A stretch of 64,000 nt of DNA from JBNLBT01 sp050303435 (lineage in GTDB: Bacteria; Pseudomonadota; Gammaproteobacteria; Xanthomonadales; Marinicellaceae), in NCBI GenBank assembly GCA_050303435.1, contig JBNLBT010000003.1, positions 1 through 64,000 on the forward strand. The letters are read 5' to 3'. This document shows positions 9,426 to 18,738 of this stretch, in pieces. A program made the translations under genes and the position numbers. Under the pieces are notes generated by a model that saw only the letters and a list, made by a program, of their open reading frames with translations, searched no databases and was not told where the DNA came from. The first letter of the stretch is position 1; every line of letters starts with the position of its first letter.

Positions 9426-10568
9426 TTACAAGAGTCGGCCCAGGTTATTTTCAAATCCCGCCGGGGCAATTTCCTCGCCCTTCAACAGGCTCATGACTTT
9501 GAATTTTTCCCCCATCTCGGTGGGCAGGATCAGCCGCTTCAGGCCGCCGATCAGGTCGAGATACTCGCTGGGGTCCAGATCATTGGGGATCAGGCGGTCG
9601 ATGCCAAGGTCGATGAGAAACTGCGCCTGAGCCGTGTAGCCGCCCGGTGTCAGGCCCAGCGCGGTGCCGGCTTCAGCCAGTGTGGAAAAATTCACAAACG
9701 CGGTGATGTCCTGTCGGCCGATGCGCTGCAGCGGCTCAAAATTGGCGCGGTGTCGATGGTGGCACACCAGCGTGCCTTCGCGGCGTTGCGGGTGGTGCCA
9801 CTCGGCGTCGCAGTAGCCGTAGTCAATGAACAGCACCTGGCCGCGCGTCAGGTGTTCGGTGACGTGTGCCAGCCAGGGTTGCAGCTGTGGCAGGAATTCA
9901 GCGCGGTGACCTTCCGGCAATTGCCGCCCCGCGTCGGACAAGTGTTGCAACAAACGCGCAGGCATGGGGCGCCAGATTTCGCACAACGCGCCGGCTTCAT
10001 CCAGCCCGATGCACAGCTGTTGCAATGCACCGCGGTGATTGCGAAACACCTCCACCGGCAACGCGTCCAACACCTCATTACCAAACACCACGCCCTGCCA
10101 GGGGGTTTGCGGCGGTTGATCCAGCCATTCAACGCGGCGCTGTAAATGCGCCGGCAGTTGTTCCAGGCGTTGTTGTTGCACGGCGCGAAAATCGGCGCTG
10201 ACTTCCAGAATGGCATAACGCTGCGGCAAGGCATCCAGCGCCTCGAGTGTTTGCAGGCATTGCGCGGCGAAAACACCGGTGCCGGCACCGAGTTCCAAGA
10301 TGCACGGGTCATCCAGCTGTTGCATGTACGCAGCGAACTGGTGCGCCAGCGCCGCGCCGAAAAATGGACTCATTTCCGGTGCGGTGACAAAATCCCCGTC
10401 GGCACCGATCTTGATGTTGCCTGCGCTGTAATAGCCCAGGCCCGGTTGATACAAGGCTATGTCCATGAATTCACGAAACGGCAAAGGCCCGCGTTGTTCA
10501 ATGCGCGTTCGAATGCAATCAAGCAAAGCGGTGTGGTGTGTGTTTTCTTTGTGATTATTTTTGCGCAT
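9426..10568 (-). CDS. MidA/NDUFAF7-type class I SAM-dependent methyltransferase
   Basis: About 380 residues from the ATG at 10568 (MRKNNHKEN). The N-terminal PFREFMDIALYQPGLGYY is the diagnostic block of the COG1565/MidA family, followed by a TAPEMSPFFG segment and the SAM-binding ELGAGTGVFA. FIDYGY and HRHRANFEPL follow in the second half. The mitochondrial homologue NDUFAF7 methylates an arginine in complex I; the bacterial substrate is not established. It ends 50 bases upstream of folE2 on the same strand. An in-frame start 24 bases further upstream exists but adds nothing conserved. Confidence 0.88.
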   Translation of the reverse strand: MRKNNHKENTHHTALLDCIRTRIEQRGPLPFREFMDIALYQPGLGYYSAGNIKIGADGDFVTAPEMSPFFGAALAHQFAAYMQQLDDPCILELGAGTGVFAAQCLQTLEALDALPQRYAILEVSADFRAVQQQRLEQLPAHLQRRVEWLDQPPQTPWQGVVFGNEVLDALPVEVFRNHRGALQQLCIGLDEAGALCEIWRPMPARLLQHLSDAGRQLPEGHRAEFLPQLQPWLAHVTEHLTRGQVLFIDYGYCDAEWHHPQRREGTLVCHHRHRANFEPLQRIGRQDITAFVNFSTLAEAGTALGLTPGGYTAQAQFLIDLGIDRLIPNDLDPSEYLDLIGGLKRLILPTEMGEKFKVMSLLKGEEIAPAGFENNLGRLL

Positions 10569-10851
10569 GGACGTGAGTTGCCGGCAGATCAATGCCTTGC
10601 GCCGGACTGACCGGATGCATTATAACCAAAGCCGGCTTGCTGCGCTTGCATTTATGCGCTGCCGGGCAACTGGACATCCTGCGGGACGGTTTGTAAAATG
10701 AGCGGCGTGCATTGCGCTGGCGCATGCATTGAGTTGAGCGGTTAGACATCGGTGAAACGGATGAGCGAAGTCCACAGGCAGGCACCCACCACTCGGGATG
10801 TGGACAAAGTGTGTGTGCGAGTCGCCTTTGCAATGGGAATAAAATAACAAA

Positions 10852-12594
10852 ATGAACTTTGGATGGTCCTGGGTGTGTGTGCTGACTTTGCTGTTGACGG
10901 GGTGCCACATCAACAAAGAAACCCGACAGCAGGTGCGCGTAACCACGGCGGTTAAAAAGGATAAAACCCTGACCTGTCCGGTGATCAATCGCAACAGCTG
11001 CGCGAGTGAAACCCCGCTGGCTGAGCTGCGTCGGCAGGCGGCCGGGGACGGCAAAAACCGTGCAGTGATTCTGGACCACGGAGAAGAATCGCTGATGGCG
11101 CGCATCAATCTGATCCGCGCCGCACAGCAATCCATTCACATTCAGTCGTTCATCTGGGTTGACGATGAAGTCGGTCAATTGATGGTGCAGGAACTGCTCG
11201 CTGCGGCCCGCCGCGGAGTGGAAGTGCGGATCATATTCGATCAGCTGTTTTCATTTGACAACTCCTGGCTGATTGCTGAGCTGACCACGCTGCACGAGAA
11301 TCTCAATATACAATTATACAACCCGGTGTTTATGGAGGCGCAGACCTCCACCGTGGATTTTCTCAGCGCCCTGGCCTGTTGCCTGGCCAAACTGAACCGG
11401 CGCATGCACAACAAGACGTTCATTGTGGACCGAAATTATGGGATCATCGGTGGACGCAACTACCAGAACCGCTACTACGACTGGGATCCGGATTTTAATT
11501 ACAAAGACCGCGATGTGTTGACGGTCGGCCCGGTGGTTGAGGAAATGGCCGCGTCTTTTCAGGCGTTTTGGGACAGCGAATACGCGGTGCCCAGTGAATA
11601 CCTGGATGACGTGTCGCAGCGCATACTCAACGACCAGGAGACCGAACCGGAGTGGTTGCGCAACAGCGAGCGCAGTGAACGCACGCAGCGCCTGTTGACG
11701 CTGGCCGGCGATCCCGCCCTGATTCAGGAAAAATTTGTGGCACCGGCGATCAAACTGTACCACGCGGAATATTTCAGTGATTCACCGGACAAGCCGTTCA
11801 ATCGCAAGACGCGCAAACAAACGCGTCAATTGACCAACAAACTGCGCGAGCTGTTGAGTTCGGCCAAGCAGAGCATTCTGATGCAGACGCCGTACCTGGT
11901 GTTCAGTCGACAGGCCCGCAAGGCGCTGAAAAAATTGCGCAAAAAAAACCCGGATCTGCGTTTGCAGGTGTCCACCAACAGCCTGTCGTCCACCGATGCT
12001 TTTTACGTGTACGCCATTTCTTTCAAGCACAAGCGTTTTTATCTGAAAACCCTGGACATGCACATTTATGAATACAAAGACCGCCCGGGTCATGTGCAAC
12101 AGGCGTTTGCAAATCACAGCACCGGCGCAGAAACCCGCTACGGCATGCACGCCAAATCATTTGTCATCGACGGGGCGATCGCCATGATTGGTTCGCACAA
12201 CTTTGACCCGCGATCTGAAGTGCTGAACACTGAAAACGGCTTGATCATTTATTCACTGGAATTTGCCCGTGCTCTGGAAGGCAGCATCCGCGATGACATG
12301 CGGCCGCAAAACAGCTGGGTGGTGGCAGCCAAGGAACAAATCCCAGTGCTCAGTCACATCAGTGGCTTCATGGCCACGGTGTCCCGCAAACTGCCTTTCT
12401 TGGACATCTGGCCCTTCAGATATTCAACCAGTTATGAGTTGCGCCAGGACGCCGAAGCGGTTGAGCCTGGCCACCCACAATTCCATCAAAACTATGAGCC
12501 GGTGGGCAATTTTCCGAATGTACCGTTGTCTTCAAAACAAATCCAAACGATAATAATCTCTGCTTTTGCAGGGTTCGCTGAACCGGTTATGTAA
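10852..12594 (+). CDS. Phospholipase D/cardiolipin synthase-like lipoprotein
   Basis: A 580-residue protein with a lipoprotein signal (LLLTGC, acylated Cys near residue 18) and two HKD catalytic motifs: H186-K188-D193 in HNKTFIVDRNYGIIGGRN and H433-K435-D440 in HAKSFVIDGAIAMIGSHN. Two HKD motifs in one chain form a phospholipase D or cardiolipin-synthase active site; the length and the PRSEVLNTENG motif resemble the YmdC/ClsC group. The lipobox places it in the periplasm facing a membrane. The next gene starts two bases after its stop, so the two probably form one transcript. Phosphatidyl transfer versus hydrolysis is unresolved. Confidence 0.88.
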   Translation: MNFGWSWVCVLTLLLTGCHINKETRQQVRVTTAVKKDKTLTCPVINRNSCASETPLAELRRQAAGDGKNRAVILDHGEESLMARINLIRAAQQSIHIQSFIWVDDEVGQLMVQELLAAARRGVEVRIIFDQLFSFDNSWLIAELTTLHENLNIQLYNPVFMEAQTSTVDFLSALACCLAKLNRRMHNKTFIVDRNYGIIGGRNYQNRYYDWDPDFNYKDRDVLTVGPVVEEMAASFQAFWDSEYAVPSEYLDDVSQRILNDQETEPEWLRNSERSERTQRLLTLAGDPALIQEKFVAPAIKLYHAEYFSDSPDKPFNRKTRKQTRQLTNKLRELLSSAKQSILMQTPYLVFSRQARKALKKLRKKNPDLRLQVSTNSLSSTDAFYVYAISFKHKRFYLKTLDMHIYEYKDRPGHVQQAFANHSTGAETRYGMHAKSFVIDGAIAMIGSHNFDPRSEVLNTENGLIIYSLEFARALEGSIRDDMRPQNSWVVAAKEQIPVLSHISGFMATVSRKLPFLDIWPFRYSTSYELRQDAEAVEPGHPQFHQNYEPVGNFPNVPLSSKQIQTIIISAFAGFAEPVM

Positions 12595-12596
12595 AT

Positions 12597-13922
12597 ATGA
12601 AAAGAAAATTTGTGTTGTTTTTACTGTTGGTTGTTCTGTTGTCCGCCTACCCGGTGTGGCGCATAAGAGAACACTCCATTCTGTTGGCAGACACGGTCAT
12701 TTCCCAAGCCTCTTTGCTGGGTCAGTGGAGTTATCGCAGCATGCAGCCGGCCTTGCTCTCCGACACCATCGAATTGCGCAATGTGGTGTTCACGCCCAAC
12801 GGCCATCGGCAGGGTTTCAACATCGGCCAGCTGGTGATTCAATTTGACAGCTGGCAACTGATGCTGGAAGAAAAACACCGGTTGATTTCGCATCTGCCGA
12901 CGCAAATGGCCGTGCTGTTTAAAAACGTCCAGCTGAATAATGCAGGCACCGATTTACAACAATCGATTCTTGAGAACGGTTACTGGCCATTGATGGCGGG
13001 TTATCTCGGTGGATTTGGTTGCGGCGAAACAGGGAATTTGTTTTTCACACCTGAACAATGGCACGCCATCAGTAGTGAACCGCTGACGCAGAACGTTGAA
13101 TTGCAGTATTCGAACGTGGGTGAAGACCGATTTGAATTCAACCTGAATGCTGAAGCGCAAGACATGTGGTATGTGAACTGGTCGGGCACGCTGGAATCCG
13201 GCTCGGCGCAAACCGCCATCCTCAACGACATGGTGCTTGAATCCCTGTATTACTATTATCAGGATTTGGGATTCAATTTAAAACGCAACAACATGTGTGC
13301 GGAACAGTACAACAACTCCGTGGCGGCCTATCGTCTCAACAGCGCTTCGCAACTGCAAAAATACCTGCGTTTGATGGCCAATCAAGAATTGCCTGAAACG
13401 GTGTACAACTGGTATCAGCGCAGTCTCAATCCGGAAGCGGAATTCAACGTGATTTTCAATATCAAAGACAAGAACTACATGGCCGAGATTCTCAAACTGA
13501 CGCAAAACGAGTTCTTTGCCCAGTTTGACATGGAAGTGGCGCTTGGAGAAAACGAGTACCTGCCGGTTGTGCTGGAAAAGATCGACCACCTGGCGCTCAA
13601 TGAAGACGTTTTGCGGGAAGAGTTTGAAATCAAACAATCCATTGAGAAAGCCAAACAGGAAGCGGCCCAGCAAACTAAACCGCTGGTGCGCACGATCAAA
13701 TACACGGTCGGATCCAAAAAACGCAGCCTGCTGGACGTCAGCGACTGGCACAGCGCGGTGGGCAACAACGTGCGCATCAAGACCCGGCGTGGGCGGCCCA
13801 TCTATGGCAAATTGCTGGCGGTGTCCGATGACCGGGTGCGACTGTCCAGCCGTTTTGCCACAGGCAATGCTGAAATCACGGTGTTGCGCAATAAAATACT
13901 GTCCCTGAACATTGTGCAATAA
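12597..13922 (+). CDS. Unknown membrane-anchored protein with possible Sm-like C-terminal domain
   Basis: 441 residues, no family recognised. Residues about 5-22 form one hydrophobic segment (FVLFLLLVVLLSAYPVW) that could be an uncleaved anchor or signal. The body (about 30-370) is likely periplasmic, with two isolated cysteines (GFGCGE, NNMCAEQ). An Ala/Gln/Lys-rich helix near 360 leads to a 60-residue end, VGNNVRIKTRRGRPIYGKLL followed by short strands, whose length and turn pattern resemble an Sm/SH3-like barrel. It starts two bases after the phospholipase-D lipoprotein, pointing to an envelope role. The Sm-like reading is tentative. Confidence 0.75.
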   Translation: MKRKFVLFLLLVVLLSAYPVWRIREHSILLADTVISQASLLGQWSYRSMQPALLSDTIELRNVVFTPNGHRQGFNIGQLVIQFDSWQLMLEEKHRLISHLPTQMAVLFKNVQLNNAGTDLQQSILENGYWPLMAGYLGGFGCGETGNLFFTPEQWHAISSEPLTQNVELQYSNVGEDRFEFNLNAEAQDMWYVNWSGTLESGSAQTAILNDMVLESLYYYYQDLGFNLKRNNMCAEQYNNSVAAYRLNSASQLQKYLRLMANQELPETVYNWYQRSLNPEAEFNVIFNIKDKNYMAEILKLTQNEFFAQFDMEVALGENEYLPVVLEKIDHLALNEDVLREEFEIKQSIEKAKQEAAQQTKPLVRTIKYTVGSKKRSLLDVSDWHSAVGNNVRIKTRRGRPIYGKLLAVSDDRVRLSSRFATGNAEITVLRNKILSLNIVQ

Positions 13923-14892
13923 AATCCGCTTGCACAATCGCTGGAAACTTCTGGCCGCCGCCGCGGTGTTGTTGGCCGGCGCCCTGGGCGCGGTGTTCAT
14001 TGGTGCCACTGAAGTGTCCTGGGCCGATTTCTGGTCGGCCGAATCGGCCGTACAACAACGTGTGATCTGGGACCTGCGCGTGCCGCGCATTGTCAATGCG
14101 GTTTTGGTGGGTGCCTTGTTGTCTCTGGCCGGACTGATGATTCAGAACCTGCTCAAAAACCCCCTCGCCGACCCCTACGTGCTGGGCATTTCGGGTGCCG
14201 CCGCCTCAACGCAGTTGCTGTTGTTGATGTGGGGTGTGCAGATGTCTCTGACCCTGTTCACCCTGTTTGGCTTGATCGGCAGCGTGCTGGCCATGGGTTT
14301 GGTGTTGCGTCTGAGCTACCGTGCCGGCATCCACAGCAATCGCTTGTTGCTCAACGGCGTGGTTATGGCCTTCGGCTTTGCCGCTTTGATCAGTTTCATG
14401 TTGAGTGTGGCGCCCGAACGCAACCTGAAGTCCATGATGTTCTGGTTGATGGGTGACCTGTCGTATGCCGGCTTGAATCCATTGGCGCCGCTGGTGCTGC
14501 TGGCCGGCAGTCTGTGGGTGTTTTACCGCCATCGGGCGATGGATCTGATGGCCCGAGGTGAGGTTTTCGCGGCAAAAACCGGGGTGTCCGTGAACCGCAT
14601 GAACCTGATGCTGTTTACGGTTTCGTCGCTGTTCACGGCCACCGCGGTCTCGCTGGCCGGCAGCATCGGTTTTGTCGGGCTGGTGGTGCCGCACATCGGG
14701 CGCTTGCTGGTGGGCCATGCGCACCGAGATTTAATTCCCATGGTGGCTTTGCTGGGCGGGGTGTTTTTGCTGTTTTCCGATACCCTGGCACGCAGCGTCA
14801 TGGCGCCATTGCAGTTGCCGGTGGGCGTGTTCACCGCGTTGCTCGGTGTGCCCGTGTTCCTGTTCTTGAATCGTCACCGGGGCCCGCGGTGA
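13912..14892 (+). CDS. FecCD/BtuC-family ABC transporter permease
   Basis: About 326 residues with many membrane segments, of the FecCD family that imports iron-siderophores, heme or cobalamin. Typical blocks are WDLRVPRIVNAVLVGALLS, PLADPYVLGISGAA, GFVGLVVPHIGR and the SDTLAR region. The start is uncertain: TTG at 13912 overlaps the preceding gene by 11 bases, and TTG at 13930 is an alternative; no in-frame ATG is available. It overlaps the ATPase gene by four bases, so the two form a transporter core. No substrate-binding protein is encoded nearby. Confidence 0.88.
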   Translation: MCNKIRLHNRWKLLAAAAVLLAGALGAVFIGATEVSWADFWSAESAVQQRVIWDLRVPRIVNAVLVGALLSLAGLMIQNLLKNPLADPYVLGISGAAASTQLLLLMWGVQMSLTLFTLFGLIGSVLAMGLVLRLSYRAGIHSNRLLLNGVVMAFGFAALISFMLSVAPERNLKSMMFWLMGDLSYAGLNPLAPLVLLAGSLWVFYRHRAMDLMARGEVFAAKTGVSVNRMNLMLFTVSSLFTATAVSLAGSIGFVGLVVPHIGRLLVGHAHRDLIPMVALLGGVFLLFSDTLARSVMAPLQLPVGVFTALLGVPVFLFLNRHRGPR

Positions 14893-15590
14893 TCGCGCTG
14901 GAATCGCTGCAGATCGGGCAGGCCGGGGCGCTGTGGTCGCGGCCTTTGAGTGTGGTCATGGAGCGCGGTCAGATGTGGGCATTGCTGGGACCCAACGGCG
15001 TGGGCAAATCCACCCTGCTGGTCACGCTGGCCGGTCTGTTGCAACCGCTGCAGGGCCGTGTGTTGTTGCACGGACAGCCGCTGGCCGATTTCTCGCCCAT
15101 GGCGCGAGCACGAGCGCTGGCGTATTTGCCGCAGGGCCTGGAAGCCGGGTTGGACTTCAGCGTGGACGAAGCGATCGGCATGGGCGCCTATTGTCGACCG
15201 GAATGGTCGCCCGACGAGCGCGCGCAACATCAGAGTCACTGGATGCAAGCGCTGGGTTTGACGGCCTTGGCCGGACACAGCATCAACCGGATTTCTGGCG
15301 GCGAACGGCGGCGCGTGGAGCTGGCCACCTGCCTGATGCAAGGCGCTGAAGTGCTGTTGCTGGATGAACCCAGCAATGATCTGGATCTGGTGTACAAGCA
15401 GCGGATGTTGTCGCTGCTGGCCGATCTGCAGTCGCACACGCTGGTGGTGCTGGCCAGCCACGATCTGGAACTCATCCGGCAACATGCCAGCCACGCGATG
15501 CTGATGCTGGCCGATGGTTCGGTGCAGTGTGGCGAGATGCAAACCGTCTTGAGTGAGAACAACTTGCGGCGTCTGTATGCGTGCGAGTGA
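14889..15590 (+). CDS. FecE/BtuD-like ABC transporter ATP-binding protein
   Basis: 233 residues with Walker A GPNGVGKST near residue 36, Q-loop in AYLPQG, signature ISGGERRRVE near 135, Walker B VLLLDEPSND near 155 and the H-loop in ASHDLEL. It energises the permease encoded immediately upstream for import of a metal chelate such as ferric siderophore, heme or cobalamin. The start is GTG at 14889, overlapping the permease stop. The pair lacks its own periplasmic binding protein and probably relies on one encoded elsewhere. Confidence 0.9.
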   Translation: MIALESLQIGQAGALWSRPLSVVMERGQMWALLGPNGVGKSTLLVTLAGLLQPLQGRVLLHGQPLADFSPMARARALAYLPQGLEAGLDFSVDEAIGMGAYCRPEWSPDERAQHQSHWMQALGLTALAGHSINRISGGERRRVELATCLMQGAEVLLLDEPSNDLDLVYKQRMLSLLADLQSHTLVVLASHDLELIRQHASHAMLMLADGSVQCGEMQTVLSENNLRRLYACE

Positions 15591-15705
15591 AATTCATCGT
15601 GGCGTGTTTGTGATTGCCACAGCTTGTGGTAATCTTGTCTCATCCGAAGCGATGCCGCCTCGGCATTTGACCTGATATCGAGACCGCGGTGGCACAGGAA
15701 AACAC

Positions 15706-17475
15706 ATGAAAACCAATGCAGCAATCAAAAACACCTTCATGGCGGACATCGCCAAGCAGTGGTTGCAAACAAAAATCATCAATGCCAAAGATTTTGCCCG
15801 CTTGATGGACAACGCCACGGTGGCCTCTTCCACGGTGCATCCGTACGTGTCATTGGCGGACACCAAACTGGTGAATCACCAGACACAAAAGCCCATCACC
15901 ATCGAATTCATCACGCAATGGGTGGCGAAACAACACGAAATCCCATACCTGAAGCTGGATCCGACCAAGATCAATGTCAATCAGGTCACCACCGTGGTGT
16001 CGCATGCCTACGCGCGCAAACATCAGATTCTGCCGATTGCAGTGAGTGATAAAACCATCACCATTGCGGTCGCCGATCCGCTGAACACCGCGTGGATGGG
16101 CGACATCCAGCGCATTCACCGGCAAAGCATCAAACGCGTGCACGCCAACCCACTGGACATCCAGCGCCTGTTGTTTGAGTTTTACGGGGTCAACAAACAG
16201 GTTCAGAATGCCAAAAAACAGCACAAGAGCAAGTCGCTTGATCCGGTGCTGAATCTGGAACAGCTGGTCAAGCTGGGCGGCACCAAAGACCTGTCGGCCG
16301 ATGACCAGCACGTGATCGGCCTGTTGGATTGGCTGTTGCAATACGCCTTCGATCAAAGGGCCAGTGACATCCACCTGGAACCCAAACGCGAAGACGGCCT
16401 GGTGCGGTTTCGCATCGACGGCAAACTGCTCAAGGTGTACGACCTGCCGCCGGCAGTGATGGGCGCGGTGACCAGCCGCATCAAGATACTTTCGCGCATT
16501 GATGTGGCGGAAAAACGCCGCCCGCAGGATGGCCGCATCAAGACCCTGTCGGAAAATGGCAAGGAAGTGGAGCTGCGGGTGTCCACCATGCCGACCACCT
16601 TCGGGGAGAAATGCGTGATGCGTATTTTCGATCCCGATGCGGTGGTGGTGGATTACCGCGATCTGGGCTTCAGCCAGTCCGAATCGCGCCTGTGGGATCA
16701 GATGATCAACCGGCCACATGGCATTGTGCTGGTGACCGGTCCGACCGGTTCAGGCAAGACCACCACGCTGTATTCCACCCTCAAACAGGTGGCCAAGCCG
16801 GAAGTCAATGTGTCCACCGTGGAAGACCCCATTGAGATGGTGTTCCCGGTGCTCAACCAGATGCAGGTCAACAAGAAAATCAATTTGACCTTTGCCGACG
16901 GCGTGCGCACCTTGCTGCGTCAGGACCCCGACATCATCATGGTCGGTGAGATCCGTGATTTGGAAACCGCGAAAATGGCGGTGCAGGCGTCCCTGACCGG
17001 TCACCTCGTGCTGTCGACACTGCACACCAACGACGCGCCCTCGGCGATCAACCGGCTGCTCGATCTGGGGGTGCCCGATTACCTGCTGAAAAGCACCCTG
17101 GCCGGGGTCATTGCACAGCGCCTGATCCGCTTGCTGTGCACCCACTGCAAATCGCCGCAGAAAACCGACGCGGCCGCGTGGGTGTCGATGGTGCACCCGT
17201 GGGACATCGACCCGCCGGATTTGCTGTACCACGGCGAAGGCTGCGACGAATGCCGCAACACCGGCTACTTTGGCCGCACCGGGGTGTTCGAAATGATGCC
17301 CATCGACAGCGAAGTGCGGCGACTGATCAAAAACAACATCGCCTCAGAACAGGTCAAGGCGGTGGCCTATCAGCAGGGCATGGAGCCGCTGCGCATCGCC
17401 ATTGCCAAATTGCTCAAGGCCGGCAAAACCTCGCTGGAAGAGGCCATCAAACTGTCGCCACCGGATTACAACTGA
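15706..17475 (+). CDS. GspE/PulE/PilB-family secretion or pilus-assembly ATPase
   Basis: 589 residues. Residues about 60-165 resemble the MshEN/T2SSE N-terminal domain. The ATPase domain has Walker A GPTGSGKTTT at about 345, the Asp box EDPIE, Walker B ending GEIRD, and the His box STLHTND. Two CxxC pairs (CTHC and CDEC) form the tetracysteine zinc element common to GspE and PilB. It powers assembly of type IV pili or type II secretion pseudopili at the inner membrane. Neither pilC/gspF nor pilD is adjacent, so PilB versus GspE is open; pilT and pilU 2-6 kb away favour PilB. The ATG at 15706 follows an AGGA. Confidence 0.88.
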   Translation: MKTNAAIKNTFMADIAKQWLQTKIINAKDFARLMDNATVASSTVHPYVSLADTKLVNHQTQKPITIEFITQWVAKQHEIPYLKLDPTKINVNQVTTVVSHAYARKHQILPIAVSDKTITIAVADPLNTAWMGDIQRIHRQSIKRVHANPLDIQRLLFEFYGVNKQVQNAKKQHKSKSLDPVLNLEQLVKLGGTKDLSADDQHVIGLLDWLLQYAFDQRASDIHLEPKREDGLVRFRIDGKLLKVYDLPPAVMGAVTSRIKILSRIDVAEKRRPQDGRIKTLSENGKEVELRVSTMPTTFGEKCVMRIFDPDAVVVDYRDLGFSQSESRLWDQMINRPHGIVLVTGPTGSGKTTTLYSTLKQVAKPEVNVSTVEDPIEMVFPVLNQMQVNKKINLTFADGVRTLLRQDPDIIMVGEIRDLETAKMAVQASLTGHLVLSTLHTNDAPSAINRLLDLGVPDYLLKSTLAGVIAQRLIRLLCTHCKSPQKTDAAAWVSMVHPWDIDPPDLLYHGEGCDECRNTGYFGRTGVFEMMPIDSEVRRLIKNNIASEQVKAVAYQQGMEPLRIAIAKLLKAGKTSLEEAIKLSPPDYN

Positions 17476-17482
17476 GGTGCGC

Positions 17483-18229
17483 ATGCGAATGGCCATCATC
17501 CAGACGGGGCAGCCAACGGCCAGCGGCTTGCAGGCACACGGCGATTTCGATCGCTGGTTTGTGCAGGCCATGCAGTTGCACGACTGGCAGGTCGGCGTGC
17601 ATCGCGTGGACCGGGGCGCAGAATGCCCATCGGTTGACGCCATTGATGCGGTGATTGTCACCGGTTCTCCGGCCATGGTCACCGATCGGCATGACTGGGC
17701 GCTGCGCACACAACAGTGGCTGGAAGGCGTGCTGCAAAAGCGCGTGCCGACACTGGCGGTGTGTTTCGGACATCAGCTGGTCACCGATCTGCTCGGCGGG
17801 CGCGTGGGTCCAAATCCCAACGGTCGCCAGATCGGCCAGGCCTGCCTGCACCTGACCGCCGCGGGTCAACGCGACCCTTTGCTGTCTGAGCTGAGCGATT
17901 CTGCGCGCGTGCCGATGTTTGTCTCGCACCTGCAAGTGGCTTTGACGCGACCCCGATCCGTGCAGTTGTTGGGGTACACCGAGGCGGATGAAAACCATTG
18001 CTTCAGTTACAACGATCACCTGTACTCCTGTCAGTTTCATCCGGAGATGGACGCCGCCAAAACCGCCTGCTTCATTCACGACCGGGCGGTGCAGATTCGC
18101 GCCGAGGGCGGCGACCCACAGGCCCTGATCGCAGCCATGGGCGCTTCGCAATGTGGGCAGGTATTCCTGCAGCGGTTTCGTGGCCTGTGTGAACGCCGCC
18201 TTGCTTCCGGCGCGTCTCGCTGCGCATGA
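17483..18229 (+). CDS. Class I glutamine amidotransferase-like protein
   Basis: 248 residues from the ATG at 17483 (GAGG just upstream), seven bases after the ATPase gene. The triad of a class I amidotransferase is visible: nucleophile Cys94 in AVCFGHQ, His186 and Glu188 in FHPEM. The family member is GMP-synthase-like without a synthetase partner; such stand-alone enzymes include gamma-glutamyl-polyamine or peptide hydrolases. The physiological substrate is unknown. It overlaps the GNAT gene by four bases (ATGA), indicating coupled translation. Confidence 0.82.
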   Translation: MRMAIIQTGQPTASGLQAHGDFDRWFVQAMQLHDWQVGVHRVDRGAECPSVDAIDAVIVTGSPAMVTDRHDWALRTQQWLEGVLQKRVPTLAVCFGHQLVTDLLGGRVGPNPNGRQIGQACLHLTAAGQRDPLLSELSDSARVPMFVSHLQVALTRPRSVQLLGYTEADENHCFSYNDHLYSCQFHPEMDAAKTACFIHDRAVQIRAEGGDPQALIAAMGASQCGQVFLQRFRGLCERRLASGASRCA

Positions 18230-18705
18230 GTGTGTACACACGCCAGGCCGGGGTGGAGGATGTTGAGCTGCTGGCGCCGATGTTTGACAACTACCGCCGC
18301 TATTACCGTCAGGCCGGCGATGTGGATTTGGCGCGGCGCTTTCTGCACGCGCGTCTGACGCGCTCAGAGTCGGTGATATTCGTGGCCCAGGACGCGGCCC
18401 AGGCGGGTTTGGGTTTTGTGCAGTTGTACCCGAGCTTTTCGTCGGTCAAGGCCCAACGGGTGTGGATTTTGAATGATTTGTTTGTGCAACCCGAGGCGCG
18501 TCGCATGGGCGTGGCCCGGGCATTGATGGAAGCCGCCCGGCGGCTGGCACGCAACACCGGCGCGCGAGGTCTGGTGCTGGAAACGGAAGCCGACAACCGC
18601 AACGCGCAACGCCTGTATGAGTCGCTCGGCTACGTGGACCAGAATCCCGGGTACAGGCATTATTGTCTGGACTTCAGCGGTGAACCTGCACAGGACGACA
18701 ACTGA
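18226..18705 (+). CDS. GNAT-family N-acetyltransferase
   Basis: 159 residues of the Gcn5-related acetyltransferase fold. The acetyl-CoA pyrophosphate loop is in VQPEARRMGVARALM (RxxGxA) and the late LYESLGYV motif is present. Acceptor unknown: small amine, amino acid or protein N-terminus are all possible. The ATG overlaps the amidotransferase stop, so the two enzymes are made together and may act on the same molecule. Confidence 0.87.
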   Translation: MSVYTRQAGVEDVELLAPMFDNYRRYYRQAGDVDLARRFLHARLTRSESVIFVAQDAAQAGLGFVQLYPSFSSVKAQRVWILNDLFVQPEARRMGVARALMEAARRLARNTGARGLVLETEADNRNAQRLYESLGYVDQNPGYRHYCLDFSGEPAQDDN

Positions 18706-18738
18706 ATTTGGCCAACATTGCTAAAGAGGAGAGCTTGA

